Assembly: GCA_029990175.1 (NCBI GenBank)
Contig: JARKIP010000022.1
Location: 20,000,001 to 20,064,000, forward strand
Length of the DNA stretch: 64,000 bases
From: Petunia secreta
Taxonomy: Eukaryota; Streptophyta; Magnoliopsida; Solanales; Solanaceae
Reading direction: 5' to 3'
Shown here: positions 20,351 to 32,703 of the stretch, one piece after another
Numbering within the stretch: position 1 is the stretch's first letter
How the letters are laid out: each line of letters opens with the position of its first letter
Notes under the pieces: model-generated
Seen by the model: the letters and a program-made list of their open reading frames with translations, nothing else
Database searches by the model: none
What the model was told of the DNA's origin: nothing
Translations under genes and position numbers: made by a program

Positions 20351-21703
20351 TTTCCTTTAAATCTTAATACTTCAAGAGCAATTTATGAGATATAGAAAAA
20401 TATATTTTTCTAGAATTTCTTTATCCATAATATCAAAAGACAGAAAAAAATAGAGATAAAGAATCACTAACCTCTTAGAGTACAACTAATAGCAGAGTCA
20501 ACAGGTTCCGATTCAGAGCTATATATTTTCCATTACTAACTCAATGAAGTTATTAGTGCAAAGTAAATATATGAACGTAAGAAAAAGAACGTTGTCGTAA
20601 GTTAGGTTTTAAGGAGTTCAAATTCAATTTAATCTCTCGAAATCATTTCACAAAACATAGAAGATATAGGAGATATAGGTGAAAAATTATAATTTGGGAA
20701 CAATGATGCGGTGTTAATTGACATGTATAAAGTTATATAAGAGCAAACCAGATATTGTAACAGTTTTAACAATCGAGATTAAGGATTCGCCCCCAAAATT
20801 TTTGTTCCTAGTATTGAAGGAATTAATCAACCTAGACTGTGATGTGGAGTATCTTGTTTTCTTAAAGGCAGTATGACCAAAATATAATGGTTATTATCTT
20901 TAATGTGCACTAGAGGGGTAAGATAATATTTCTGTTTTTCCAAACAAAAAACTAGTTAAGTGTTTAATAAACTCTTCCTTCAAGACGGAATTTATCTATT
21001 ATGTACTATTCAACAATAGTCTAAAAGAATTTGCTAAATGAAACTATAGAAGTCAGCTCATAGTTAAGTGTGTATAGATAATTTGCCAAAATGAAAAATC
21101 ACGCAGATGCTCACACTGTCCATAACCATTTTCTTTGGATACACAACCTTGTGACTAAGGTATAGGGGAGATTATATTGGCACAAGATATATATATAACA
21201 AGTTTCAAGACATACCTGAATATGAAACACAAATTGGATCATCCAACGCTTTTATGCTAACTCGTGTGGCTTGACTGATTCTCAAGACCTTATAGCTTGG
21301 TTGAGATATAGCAGCAACATATCTGCTAGCAAATTATAATAGTAAATCCGTACTATGAATTATCGTTGTCAAAGGGTAACTACAAAGCCACACCAAATAT
21401 TATGGAAGAATAGAAAAAAAAATGTACTTCTCAGTGGAAGGCTTATGCACCTTATGCTATAACAAACTGAAAATAGGATACCAGAAGCTTGTTGAGAATT
21501 GTCATGGCAACATAGATAAATTTTAAGATTAGCAAAATATAAAATATGAATGAGTTAGAAGGATGAGAACGTATCTTGCATCCAGCACATGGATTTCATC
21601 AGTTGAACAACTAATCATAATTCCTTTTTTTTTTTCATTTCTTTCCAAACGCATTTTCCTTCCAAATGCATAATAAAAATAGAGACTCGTACTGATAACG
21701 TAT
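20351..21703 (-). other. Copia gag/leader region, too decayed to read
   Basis: Should hold the N-terminal gag and leader of the copia element. No clear coding blocks. A PBS-like TTATCAGTACGAG (21696-21684, minus) follows the 5' LTR fragment. Confidence 0.4.
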
Positions 21704-21776
21704 TGTAAAATTAATAGTAAAGTAGAACAAGACAAACTATATGAGGAGGAGAAGAAAGAACTTCTATTATTCTCAA
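21704..21776 (-). repeat. 5' LTR remnant of the copia element
   Basis: 73 bases match 10104-10185 (TGTAAAATTAATAGTAAAG and on). Similarity stops at 21776, so about 180 bp of the LTR is missing. Confidence 0.7.
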
Positions 21777-21778
21777 TA

Positions 21779-22470
21779 GATTTTCTTCTGAGTGCATTTC
21801 CATTTCCCTCCCTATCCCAAGCCACAGTAACCACCACACCCTCACTGCACTACACCTCGAACCACCATCTCAACCCACCCTTCATCCCTATAGTGTTTGC
21901 TTGATCATACATAAATGTCATTGGAATAATATTTTATAATTACACACCAAATTTGAAAATAAATTTAAAAAAACCACTTATTTTCCTTCATACCACAACA
22001 TCCCGAGTAATGAATCATGATCTCAGGCTAGGCTGTTGCAAATAATTAAAAGATCTATTACGAATTTTTTAATGATTTTATTATGTTTGCTTAGTTCTTT
22101 CGAAAAAGGTACCAGCATTATTATGTACCCCCTCAGCTATTTCAGAATGGAATAAGTACCACCCTAGAATTCAAAAGTAATCTTATTTTTGTTTTTATTT
22201 TTTTTATTTTACTAATATCTTACGTTTATTATTTTAAAAGGCACACCAATCTATGCAATCCCATAATGTCAACTCCAATAACCATTTTAATCTGTATTTA
22301 TATATAAATTTAAAATGCTTTGCTTATTTTTAATTTTAAAGGACTATTTCTCTCATTTTCTATCTAGTTTTTGCTTAGTGATGTTGGCTTAATATTACAT
22401 TTATTTTATTATATTACACCTTTTATTTTTGTGGCTAGTATATTTAATAATTAAAAATATCGTTTCCACT
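21779..22470. other. AT-rich intergenic DNA
   Basis: No gene, repeat structure or element ends recognised. Confidence 0.5.
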
Positions 22471-22472
22471 TA

Positions 22473-23640
22473 ATTTTGTACTTTTGATGTGTAGGAAAGA
22501 GAAAATTGTTGAAAACTGCTGATTCTGAGGAAAATGCGGTTGAAAAGACTTTAAAGATTGAGTACAAGTTCAAGAAATTGAAGAAATGTAGTTTGGAGAT
22601 AAAAAATAAGGCCAAATAATTAAAAAAAATAAAAACAAATATAAACAATGTAATAATAAAATAGTGTCAAATATTTTTGCCGCGCAGCGCTTGGCGACAC
22701 GACAAGCCACAAGTTGGTAGAAGCGAGATTTTGCGTGCACGTCCTGGAATTTTGCTCTCTAGACTTTTGGTCTATCGCGGCGTGTAGGACCATGGTCCCT
22801 GGGATGCAGTTAGCGATGTTTTATCCAGTTTTAAAATTTTGCTCGATTTATAATTCTTTGAGTTAATATAAAAGCCTCTAAACACGTCTAAAATACGATT
22901 CTTGAGATGTCAAAGCTAGAAACATATTGAAGAAGCAAGTTCAAGCTTGGAAGATCGTTTAAGTAAATCCACAAGACGAATTGAAGAGTTTTTCTCAACT
23001 TTTCTCTTAAGGATCATGTTTTATTTGTTATTTTAATGTTCTTTAGTTTAAGAATGATTAGTTGAATACTTATTCTAGGGTTTTGATTGAACCTTTTATT
23101 GGTCGAATTTATTGATAGCATTTTTCATATTCAAGTCGTTCTCTATGATTTTATTTATTCAACCACATAATTATGTAATTAGTTGAATGACCATATACTA
23201 GTTGTGCCTTAGTACTTGGAAAACATTACAAGATTGTGTAGTTGCTAAATAACCTTCCAACCAATTAATCGGGAAATAACTGTGAGGATTTAAAAGTAGG
23301 ATTCGGAAGAATGCAACTTTCTCGTGATCATTGTGAGTTGTTTAATTCATCACTTAGGTTTAATTCGAGAGAATAATTCTAATAAATTATCGCAATTAAT
23401 TGGGAGATACTTGTGGTAACTTGAGAGCTCACGATCAATAGAGGAGACAACGGCGAAATTATAGGAAACGTATTGATAATTCATCCTGATAATTCGGGAA
23501 ATCATAATCCTAAAATTTTTACTCATTGAAATCTTTATAATTATGAAAATAGTTTTTGTAACTATGGAAGTGCTCAATATTTAAAGAGCACTTTTAAATT
23601 TCTCAACTCTTCAACACCACCTTATTTTTTTCTCTTTGTT
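22473..23640 (+). repeat. Putative decayed gypsy-type LTR
   Basis: The style matches long Athila/gypsy LTRs: a GC-rich patch (22680-22800), then TTCTCAAC.TTTCTCTTAAGG and AT-rich sequence with TCTAGGGTTTTGATTGAACC, similar to the U5 part of the Athila-like LTRs (AGGGTTGATTGAACC). No partner LTR or PBS was found, so this is tentative and the limits are approximate. Confidence 0.35.
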
Positions 23641-23673
23641 AGGTTCAGCCAAAACCAACTCAGTCAATCCATT

Positions 23674-25118
23674 GGGGGATTTGCAAAAATATGACACGGG
23701 AAGCTTTGGTTTGCCAAAATTCCCTCACTAACAAATGTTTAGTAAAAATGCCCTCATTAGTTTAATGAAACTTTTTTCGGACCAAAATACCCCTACAATC
23801 AGTAAAAAGACGCGCCCCAGTCCCTCCCTTTCCTTTTCTCCATTCACGCTATCAAGAAAACCATAAAACCTCATTCCTTTTACAGATTGCTTTGTTCAAG
23901 AGAAGATTCAACGTAAGATTTCTTCAAGTTGCAAGGGTAAAGTTCTCTACAACTATTGCCAAGAGTTTAAGTTTTGCTGCAAAGACTGAAAAATCTCTAA
24001 AGTATTGGCAATAGCCAAAACTTTAAACTCTACTGCAATGGGAGGTCGTGTAGAGACTTCTTGCCTATTGCAAGACTTTAAGCCCTGTTGCCATGGTCTC
24101 TACAACTACATAAAAATTCTCTACAACTATTGCCAATAACCAACACTTTAAATTCCAGTGGACGGGGAAACTTGTACAAATCGTCTCTGCAAGTATTGAC
24201 AATAGCCAAAACTTTAAACTCTAGTGGAAGGAGCAACTTGTACAAATAGTCTCTACAAGCATTAACAATTGCCAAGACTTTTACCTATATTGCAATGCAA
24301 AACTTGCAGAGAAAGTCTCTGCAACTCTTGGTAATGGCCAAGGCTTTAAGTTCTGGCAAGGGGGACCTTACACTAAAAATCTCTAAGAGTATTAGTAATT
24401 GCCAAGACTTCTACCTCTGCTGCAGTGAGCAAGTTGGAGACAAAGTCTCTGCAACTCTTGGCAATAGCCAAGACTTTAAGTTCTGGCAAGGGGGACGTTA
24501 CACTAAAATACTCTAAGAGTATTGGCAATTGCCAACATTTCTACCTCTACTGTAGTGAACAAGTTGGAGACAAAGTCTCTGCAACTCTTGGCAATAGCCA
24601 AGACTCTAAGTTCTGGTGGAAGCGACAACTTACACAGAACATCTCTGTAAGTATTGGCAATAGCCAAGACTTTAAACTCTACTGCAATAAGCAGCTTGCA
24701 GAGAAAGTCTATGCAACTCTTGGCCATGGTCAAGATTTTAAGCTCTATGCAAAACATGAATATCTAATAGCCATAGGCAATAAAAACCTTCAAATCACTG
24801 GATTCAAGCAAAACACAAGAAAAAAATCCCAAATTTCTAGCATACAAAGAAGAAAGAAGGAGGCCAGGAATGGGGAAAGAGAGAAGGAAATCTTTCAGCA
24901 TGAATTAAACAAGTTGGGGGCTACACAAAGAAGAAAGAAGGAGGCCAGGAATGGGAAAAGAGAGAAGGAAACCTTCAGCGTGAATTAACACAAGTTGGGG
25001 GGCAAAATAGTCCTTTCATAAGGGGGTATGATGTGGAGGGCATTTACTTAAAACATTTGTAAGTGGGGGCAATTAGGTAAGACCATGTCTTATTGATAGC
25101 ACTAGGTGAATTTTTTTG
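23674..25118. mobile_element. MULE-like non-autonomous DNA transposon filled with tandem repeats
   Basis: Both outer parts read, inward, (G)GATT.GCAAAAA..., then CC.AATT(C/G)CC..CACT(A/T)ACAAATGTTT and AGTAAA...TGCCCTC. This is an imperfect inverted repeat of about 100 bp (23674-23770 and about 25030-25118). A 9-bp direct repeat CAATCCATT lies outside each end (23665-23673, 25119-25127), the size made by Mutator-like transposases. No transposase is present. The GGATTG end means part of this repeat could belong to the inverted repeat, so the exact ends are uncertain. Confidence 0.5.
23940..24765 (+). repeat. Tandem repeat array, about 65-bp unit in 130-bp pairs
   Basis: GCAACTCTTGG recurs at 24321, 24451, 24581 and about 24713, a period of 130-132. 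Each unit has two related halves of about 65 bp (TCTCTGCAACTCTTGGCAAT and TCTCTAAGAGTATTGGCAAT). Older copies extend to about 23940 with a 63-66 bp period. As these lengths are often not multiples of three, long open frames here shift in meaning from unit to unit. Confidence 0.8.
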
Positions 25119-25127
25119 CAATCCATT

Positions 25128-25827
25128 CCTGTCTCTTTAGCTATCTATCCCTTTCTTTAGCTACTATTTTTTTCTAGCCACTATTTAACAATAAGCCACT
25201 ATTTTAATATTGTATAGCCACTTAAAATATAGTCTAATCATTTTTTTCATCTCCACTCACGACTTGCTGGTTTATAATTTAAACTAGTGACAGTAATGCT
25301 TGTGCTCAACACAGGCTCAAGATTTTTTTTTTCTTTTTCTTTGTTTCATTTTTATGCACTTCTTTTAAACAATCATATAATAATAGGTATCTTATGAAAA
25401 AAAAAACAGTAACATTTTAGATTGAGTAATTTGTACTTTTGGGCTAATATTTTTTAGACCTCGCAAGTCCAACTTGGTAACACTAATCTTCTTTATTGTT
25501 TATAATATTGCGCTTATATTCTTTATTTTGGTTTATCTGTAATACTTATTGTAACCTATTTATATTTAATAAAAAACTATTATTTAATCATTGTAATATA
25601 ATCATTTTCAAAAGTAATTTCAATCGTGTCTTCAACTTCCCATTCGTCGAACCAACCACTCTCCCAAGAAAACATTCTCAAAGTTTAGTTGATTTGGGTA
25701 TCTTATCTAATAAAACTCTTAATAATGCATTCAAATTAGCCATATAATCATTTAGTTAGGCAATAACCAAAGTTGTGATCTACTGTATTAGTGAAGACCT
25801 AGCATACCGTTAGAGTTATTGAATTTT
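25128..25827. other. AT-rich intergenic DNA
   Basis: No gene or element recognised between the MULE-like element and the start of the Tat-type LTR. Confidence 0.5.
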
Positions 25828-26960
25828 TGTACACTAAAATTTGATGAGTACGACAATTAACTATCAAGGGTGTATTGGGCAAAAATCGGACGCAAGAGCT
25901 TGAATATCGGAGCCGAGTTGAGTGGCGCAAGACAAGATGTCAACATAGTAAGAGGGGTGGATCGGTCACTTCTAGATCGACCGATAGTGGAACGGTGTCA
26001 ACATCAAGATAAACTCAAAGCAGTCTTATCGCTTCCACAAAACTCGGGGGACGTTGGAGAGGATAACGACGCCCATCTGATAGTGGAGAGACGTGTACGA
26101 AGTAGACATTAACTAGGGTTTGGACTCAATATTATAAATAGGCCTCCATTCCTCTTGTAAAGGTTACGTTTTTCTGAACAATAACATCTCCCTCTAAGCG
26201 TTGCTACTACATTCCACCACCATTGTTTTCATATTACCACAATTACGATTGTTACGCTGCTATAGCTCTGCCATTGTTTGGCTTTGTTCTGGAGGAGGAA
26301 TCATCTTTTTCAGCGGAGCATCGATCTTCAACCATAATACAATAAGCTTTATTTTCATTCATTTATTTCTCTATTACCGATTCAATTGTGCATTAGTTTG
26401 CATAGTCTTTTTATTATTCGTCATATATCATTCGTTTGATCGTTTATTATTTGCTTCACATAGGTTACTGATTTCTTGCTTCAAGCATACTTAAATCTAA
26501 AACCTGTTATGGCAAATCATCGCTTATTTATCGTTTAACATTCATATCGGCCTTAATCATTAATTTGTGATCGATCGCTTATCAAGATATTAATCGATAA
26601 TCATACCTTGCATGACCGTTTGATTCATCCATTAAAACGATTATAAAACGACTGCTAAGTTAACTGTAATCGGCATCACCCTGACATCGTTGCTAAGTTG
26701 CTTTCTACGACCGATATTGTTACCTGTTCGTTTGTTGTGTTCACTGCACTTCCTGTTGTCTATTTCATTAGCCGTTCTATCTGCCATCGATTTAGCATCT
26801 TTCTAGCACTGCAGACTTGCTACCTGTCCGCATTAATTCGCAACCATGAATTGAACTATGATCGAACCTTACAAACGTAAACTTGCTGATCAACCGGCTA
26901 AATTTTGATACGAAATGGTCGCCTAAGGTTCAACTAAATATAAATTTAATTGTAATACCT
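25828..26960 (+). repeat. 5' LTR of element 6 (main part)
   Basis: Contains a promoter-like TATTATAAATAGG near 26131 and continues after element 2 at 39332, ending GGATATACCA (39361) directly before the PBS. The start at TGTACACT (25828) is tentative because no second LTR is available. Confidence 0.5.
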
Positions 26961-27668
26961 TGATGCAATCCAAATTAGGATTAAGACCCAACCATCAAGA
27001 GCCAAGCTAGGAGGATGTAAAGATGCAAGGGAAAGAGCTTCGGATATGATTCGAAGGCCACACGAAGCAAGGAGGAGCGCCCAAAGCTGAGGCGGACCAC
27101 CCAGACAACACTAGGTCCAGGCGGAGCGCCCAAAATTCTAGGCGGAGCGCCTAGCTGCTACACCGCTTGGTCAGTAGACCAAGTGGGTGGAGCGCCCCAA
27201 ATGCTGAAGACCTCTACTTTTGGATTGAACTTCCTATTTTGCCCCTAAGTGTTGTGTATTGCCTTAACTTGGCTTGAGGGCATTTTAGACATTTCACTTT
27301 GTCTTGTGAAAAACTATAAATAGGAGACTTAGCCATTTTCTTTCATCATCTAGTTTAGACATTGAATAGAGAGAAGAGAGAACGTAGAAGAGGCCAAGCC
27401 TTTCTAGTTCGAAGCTTGAAGCTTTGTGTATGTCTCGACTTGGAACCTATAGAGATTCATCGCTAGTATGAAACCATTGTAAGGTTCGAGTTTCAATTCT
27501 CCCTTTGGATAATAAATTCATGTTGTGAATTTGTTTATCCGTTCTTTCTTCTATTTCTTACCTTCCTAGTCTCGAATTTCTCGATATCTTTGATATCACG
27601 TTATCTTATTTTTATCGCTTCCGCATTATTGTATGGTTTTTCGCCTCCGCTAGTTTTGCATTGCATCA
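26961..27668 (+). repeat. 5' LTR of element 2
   Basis: 708 bp, TGATGCAATCC...TTGCATCA. Contains four or more GGCGGAGCGCC-type motifs (27088-27200) and a TATA box (27315-27322). Confidence 0.88.
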
Positions 27669-28620
27669 GTTGGTATCAGAGCAAAGCTCGGGTTATGTTC
27701 TTACAAACCTCTGTTCCTTGTTCAACGTGTTACTATCGTGTTCTTATTGCTCTTGTTGTTCTTGAAAAGAAGAAAAATAAAAAAATAAAAAAGTTGAAAA
27801 GTTAAAAAAAATTTGGTTGATCGGGTTGGATTCAAATCCTCAAGTGTTAAAAAGTATTGGGGTTTGTTCTATATTGTATTCTCTTCGTTTTGATACCCAT
27901 ATATCACAATTCGGTGTTACGAAGCAAAATTTCAAAAATCAAAATTCCAAAGTTTGAAATTTTTTTTAAAATGCTTCAATCTTGAATCGAAGCTTGTTGT
28001 TGTGTTTTGGGGTTGAAAAACTATTGGGTAATGTTGATCATAGTTGAATACACAATTGGGTATCATTGGTTTTGAGTAACGAGTTGAAATCGCTTGAAAA
28101 TTTTGGCCAAAAATACCAAAAACCCGTTCTTGGAGTCTGCTGAATTGCGTCCCAAGCGGAGCGCCTAACCTTGGGCGGACCGCTTAGAATCTTTGGCAGA
28201 AACCCAGCCAGGCGGAGCGCCCACTTGTACTGGGCGGATGTGCCACCCCTATTTCGGGTCTGGTTTGTTTTGTTTCGTGTGTTTTTGTGTTGCGTTTGTT
28301 TCCTAACTTCTTGGTTAGTGTTTCTAGGGTAATTGGCCTACTCGAAAGACGCTAACTCTTGAGCGTATTAGGATACTCGTGCATAGAGGAGATTAGAATT
28401 CAAAGAACAGTCGTAGAACTTTATTTGGCCTTAAGTGCGTACTATAAATAGTCGTCCGTACATCGAGTCTCATTAATCCCATTCCGAAATTTTACTTGGA
28501 GATACTAGTTGTGATCACCTTTGTTTCTAAGTTATTAAGGCCTCGCCCTTGAGTGTTCATATATTGGGTGATACACGTGAAGGAGTGATTTTTGTGAGGT
28601 TTTCTTTTGGTATTGCAACT

Positions 28621-30833
28621 ATGTCGGATGATGAATGTGGAGATTATGGCTCGTGTGGAGACGAGGGAGACTATGGTTCCTACGAGGGTGATGATGGGTA
28701 TTGCTATGATAACTCGGGGGGACTATGACTCATATGAGGATGAAGCGGGTCACTATGATGATCGTGAGGTTGAGGAAGGCTATGAAGCTCATGAAGATGA
28801 ATGTGTTGATCCTTATGCTTCTAGTCAAGAATACGAAGATGGTGACGCTTCAAGGTACAATGTTCCTACTTACTCTACCTGTGATGAATTTGAAAATGAT
28901 GATAGTGACATAGAGAGAGTTGATGATGAGATTGATTATATGAGTTATTCATTTGCATCTTCTCTTAGTATTTCTAATGGTAAACAAGGGAGTAGTAGAG
29001 GTCCTTCCATTAGTATAGGAGGAGGTGGTTTTTGTTCCATGGGAAAGAAGAAGCTTGCATCTTCTAGGTATGCTAAGCGACCTATTACTTCTAATTCCCA
29101 TGTGAAGGGTGGTATGAGAGATGGTGTTTCTCTTGCTACAAGGGAATTGTATTATTCTATCAATTCCATGAAGGGTATGGGTAGTTATAGTAGGAGTAGT
29201 AGTGGCTATAGAACCAAGGCGAGAGGAATTTATGGGTTCCATGGCAAGGGTCCTTCCTCGACTTCCAACAAGATTTTTAATGTTGGAAGAGTGACGAGAA
29301 GTGGAAGTTACTCTAGCAATCTTGCTAGGAGAGGAGGGATAAGGGAGACCCAAGTTGATGGTGATGCTACTTTTTAGCGTTCAAGTTCTCACTTGGATGC
29401 AAATATGTAAAACTTGGGTAGGCGAAGGTTCGTAGTTGAGGTAGATGGTACTGGAGGATACTTGCTCAAGATTTCGATGCCAATTGCATTAGCACATCTT
29501 TGGTTGATAGTCTAAGGATACCATGCCGTGAGCTAGAGAGTCCTTATGAGTATGAGGGAGTGTGGGTTTCCAAGGAAGCTCGGGTACTTCTATCTCATAG
29601 GAATTATAGATGTTATGCTTGGTGTGATGTGTATCCAATGCAGCACGTTGATATTTGGCTAGGTGAGCCATGGTTGCAGGACAAGAGGTTGAAATATAGT
29701 GCTATGAAGAATGTGATTCTTGTGGGCATAGGACAAAGGGTTTATGACTTAGTACCTTATCGGGTAAGAGGCCAATTGTCTACTAGTGCACCTTCTATGG
29801 CTATGCAAAGGAGCAAGGAGCGAGAACTTCATTCCGTGGGTGAAAATGTGCAATCGAGGAGTCCTAAAATTACAAGAAATGGTTGGACTAGTGCAAGATA
29901 AGAGTTGACAAGTGTCGATAAGGTGAGCCCGAAACCACAAATTTTAAAGCCAAGTAGTTCACCAACGAAGAAGAATGAGACATCAAGTGATGAGTCTCCA
30001 AGTCCTAGATTCCGGGTTGATGTAAAGAGTCCACCTACTCCGGCTATGGGCATTCTCGGGCCTCGTCTCAACTCGCCCGAATATGAGAGACAGAAGATTG
30101 AGAGGAGTAAGGAAGCGACCGGTGATAACTTTTGAGTGGAAAAAGGAGAAATTTTGATGAGTGATGTGAGTGGGTTGTCACCACCTGAATATACACCCAA
30201 CCATGAAGAAAAAATGAGGGAAAAGAGAGAGGAAAAAAGAATTGAGAGTGAGGGCACCTCTTATTCTAACCTTAACCTTTTATCATTTTCTTCTACTTGT
30301 TTGAATTCTTATGTAGGAATTCTTGGAGGCAAATTGATGGAGCCTCAACCATGTTCCAAGATGGAAAGGCAAGGTGAAAGAGAGTCCAAATATGAGCTAC
30401 AAGGTGAAGGAACTACCCGTGATGCTTCAAGTACATTGAGTGAGCCCGGATGCGACTCAAATGTAAGTGATAGTTCTTATTTCCTTAAGCATGATACTCC
30501 CTTGTCTTGTGTTGGTGTTTGTGATAACTCCACACTAGTTGATGATATGCATGAATACAATATGTTTACAACTAGTGTAGAGCCATTGTGTCAACTTGTG
30601 TGTGCAAATGAACCACTGGTTGAGAGGGTTAAAAAGTCACTTCATGATGTGAGCTCGGTTTTCATTGAACCTCTCTTTAGTGAAAATATTGATGTTGACC
30701 TTGTTTGTGAACCTTGTTATGATACCCTACCCATATTTGATAAAGGAGAAGAAGAATTGCATGAATATCCCATTCTTTCCTTTGATTGCTTACTTGATAG
30801 TGGTGGTCTCTTATGTCATAGTGAGGGTGGTTG
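28621..30833 (+). pseudogene. Element 2 novel ORF, 5' part, with pseudo-retropepsin domain
   Basis: ATG at 28621 (MSDDECGDYGS) matches the start in element 1. A frameshift near 28725, stops at 29375 and about 29409, and a small deletion near 29475 break it. From 29500 to 30833 it is open except TAA 29899 and TGA 30133, where element 1 has AAA and CGA. The retropepsin-like part reads KEARVLLSHR, WCDVYPMQHV and WLGEPW, closer to the GRPW of autonomous elements than element 1's GDLW. The region of the catalytic DSG is damaged. It shares the SPRFRVD, PPTPAMGILGPR and CEPCYDTLPIFDKGEEEL blocks with element 1. Confidence 0.7.
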
Positions 30834-32703
30834 TGATGCCGGGAAATCCGTCACTAGACCCTTTACTCGGAGTCATGCCAAGAAGGTTTAAGAGGTGCAT
30901 TTGTACTTTGAGAGAAGAGGCTTAGAAGATGGAAGCGAAGGGAAGCCATTCCGGATGATCAAGGCACAAGTGGAGCAGCCAGGCGCCCCGGGCGCCCCGC
31001 CCAAGGGACAAAGGGTCCTGGCGCTCTGCCCATCCAGGGGGCGCTCCACCCAGCCCCCTTCACTTCCCAAATTGGCGGGCGCTCCGCGCGAGAAGCTGAG
31101 ATGCGGGATTCTAAGAGTGTTAAGACAATTTTGACCTTACGTGGTCTTTTTAACTTAAAGCCTAAGTGTGGGCTATTTAAACCTTTTACTTAATGTCTAG
31201 AAACCTCTATAAATAGCTAGATAGCTTATTTCATTCCTTAGCTAATTTTGATGATTGAAGAACCTTGTTAAGAGTTGAACTCTTTGTTGAATGAAACAAC
31301 CTTGTTTGGGACTTGTTTTTCTTCTAGCGGATCTAGATGAATTCCATTCCCTCGCCGATCATTCTACTTGCGGTTTCTAGTTAGCTCGAGGGTAGTTTCC
31401 TAGTGTAGGTGTTCCTTGACAATCTCCGGGGGTGTATCGAAACAAGTTATTCGGTGCTACTTGGGTTATTCGTTCGAGCCACGTCTCGCTCTTTATCTTG
31501 TTTTTATTTTCCGCATTTTCCCTACATCATTTGGTATCAGAGCAAGGCTCGGGTTTTTTTCTACAAACCCCCGACCCTTGCTTCTTCGTGCCTATGTTAG
31601 TTTCTTTTAGTTTTCTTGTTGTTGAAGTTATTGAAAGAAGAAAAATAGAAAAAAATTTGAAAAGGTGAAAAATTCAAAAATTGGTCGTAACTTTTTGGTG
31701 TGTTCGATTCTTATTATGGGTGTTATAGATTATTGATCCTTGTTGAAAACCCGTTGTTTTGATACCAAGAACACGTGGTTTGGATTGGAATCACGAGATT
31801 TGAAAATTTGAAAATCCCAAAATTGTTAAACCCTTGTTCTTGATGAAGTTGATTGATTCTTGGGTTGTTTGATTATGGGGTTGTGAAATTGATTATCGGG
31901 GTTTGTTCTACATTGAAAAAAAAAACAATTTGACACAAATTTCGTGTGATTTGGAGTTGCATAACATCGAGTTTGAAGATTCGAAATCCACTTTGAAACC
32001 CTTGTTGAAACCCAAACTTGAAACTTTGAATCATGATTGTGCTTTGATTGTTGGTTGTTTGGGGGTGAAAATCATTGCGGTTTGAAGATTATGACAATAT
32101 TCAAATTTGGGTACCTTGGATTTGTACAAAACACGTTGGAATCGACCCAAAAATTGGATTGAAATTGAAGAAAACGGAGTTGGAAACCCAGGTGTTCTTC
32201 GCCCAGGCGCTCCGCCTGACCACCCTCACAGGTGGTTTGCCCAGGCGCTCCACCTACTTGTACTGGGCGCTCCGCCTAGTGTCTGAAGGGTTCGAATTGG
32301 GTAGTTTCTCCTAGGTTTTCTTATTTCTTTGCTTGCCTAACCTCTAACTAGTGCCTATCTAAGTAATCTTCCTACTTAATTATCACTAGTTCATTAAGCT
32401 TTTAGGTGATTCGTGCATTAGTTGGAGAGTAGAACTCCAAGAAGATTCATAGATCCTTTTGACTCGAGTGCTCACTTTAATGTGCTTATCGTTCATTGAG
32501 TCGCTTAAACTCCACTCACCCCCGAGTGTGCTTGACTCATGGATAGTTTTATTGAGTTGAGGGATTGCTATTTATCTACATGAAGCTTTTGGGATACAAG
32601 TCGAGTGAAATATCCACCACCACTAAACGAGTGAACCGAGTGAAACACAAATAAGGGAGTGTGTGAGGTGATTTCACTAACGTTTGTTCTTCTTGTAGGT
32701 ACA

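Larger units (their letters stand above)
10104..21776 (-). mobile_element. Decayed Ty1/copia retrotransposon, split by an Athila-like element
   Basis: The minus-strand order is LTR fragment (21704-21776), PBS side, gag relic, integrase relic, RT/RNase H relic, PPT (10358-10368) and 3' LTR (10104-10357). Many stops and frameshifts occur. Recognisable pieces: zinc-knuckle-like YYCGMNGHCS near 19610, integrase YNYYMIDAS near 18890, RT VRTPEGSKPV near 11560 and LYGLKQSG near 11210. Without the insert at 12291-18587 it is about 5.4 kb, normal for copia. The right end is truncated, so no target duplication can be checked. Confidence 0.82.

Noticed and set aside
24425..24988. 187-codon ORF as a host gene
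   Set aside because: It is made of the 130-bp tandem repeats and their flank, uses different frames of the units, and has no recognisable domain or promoter context.
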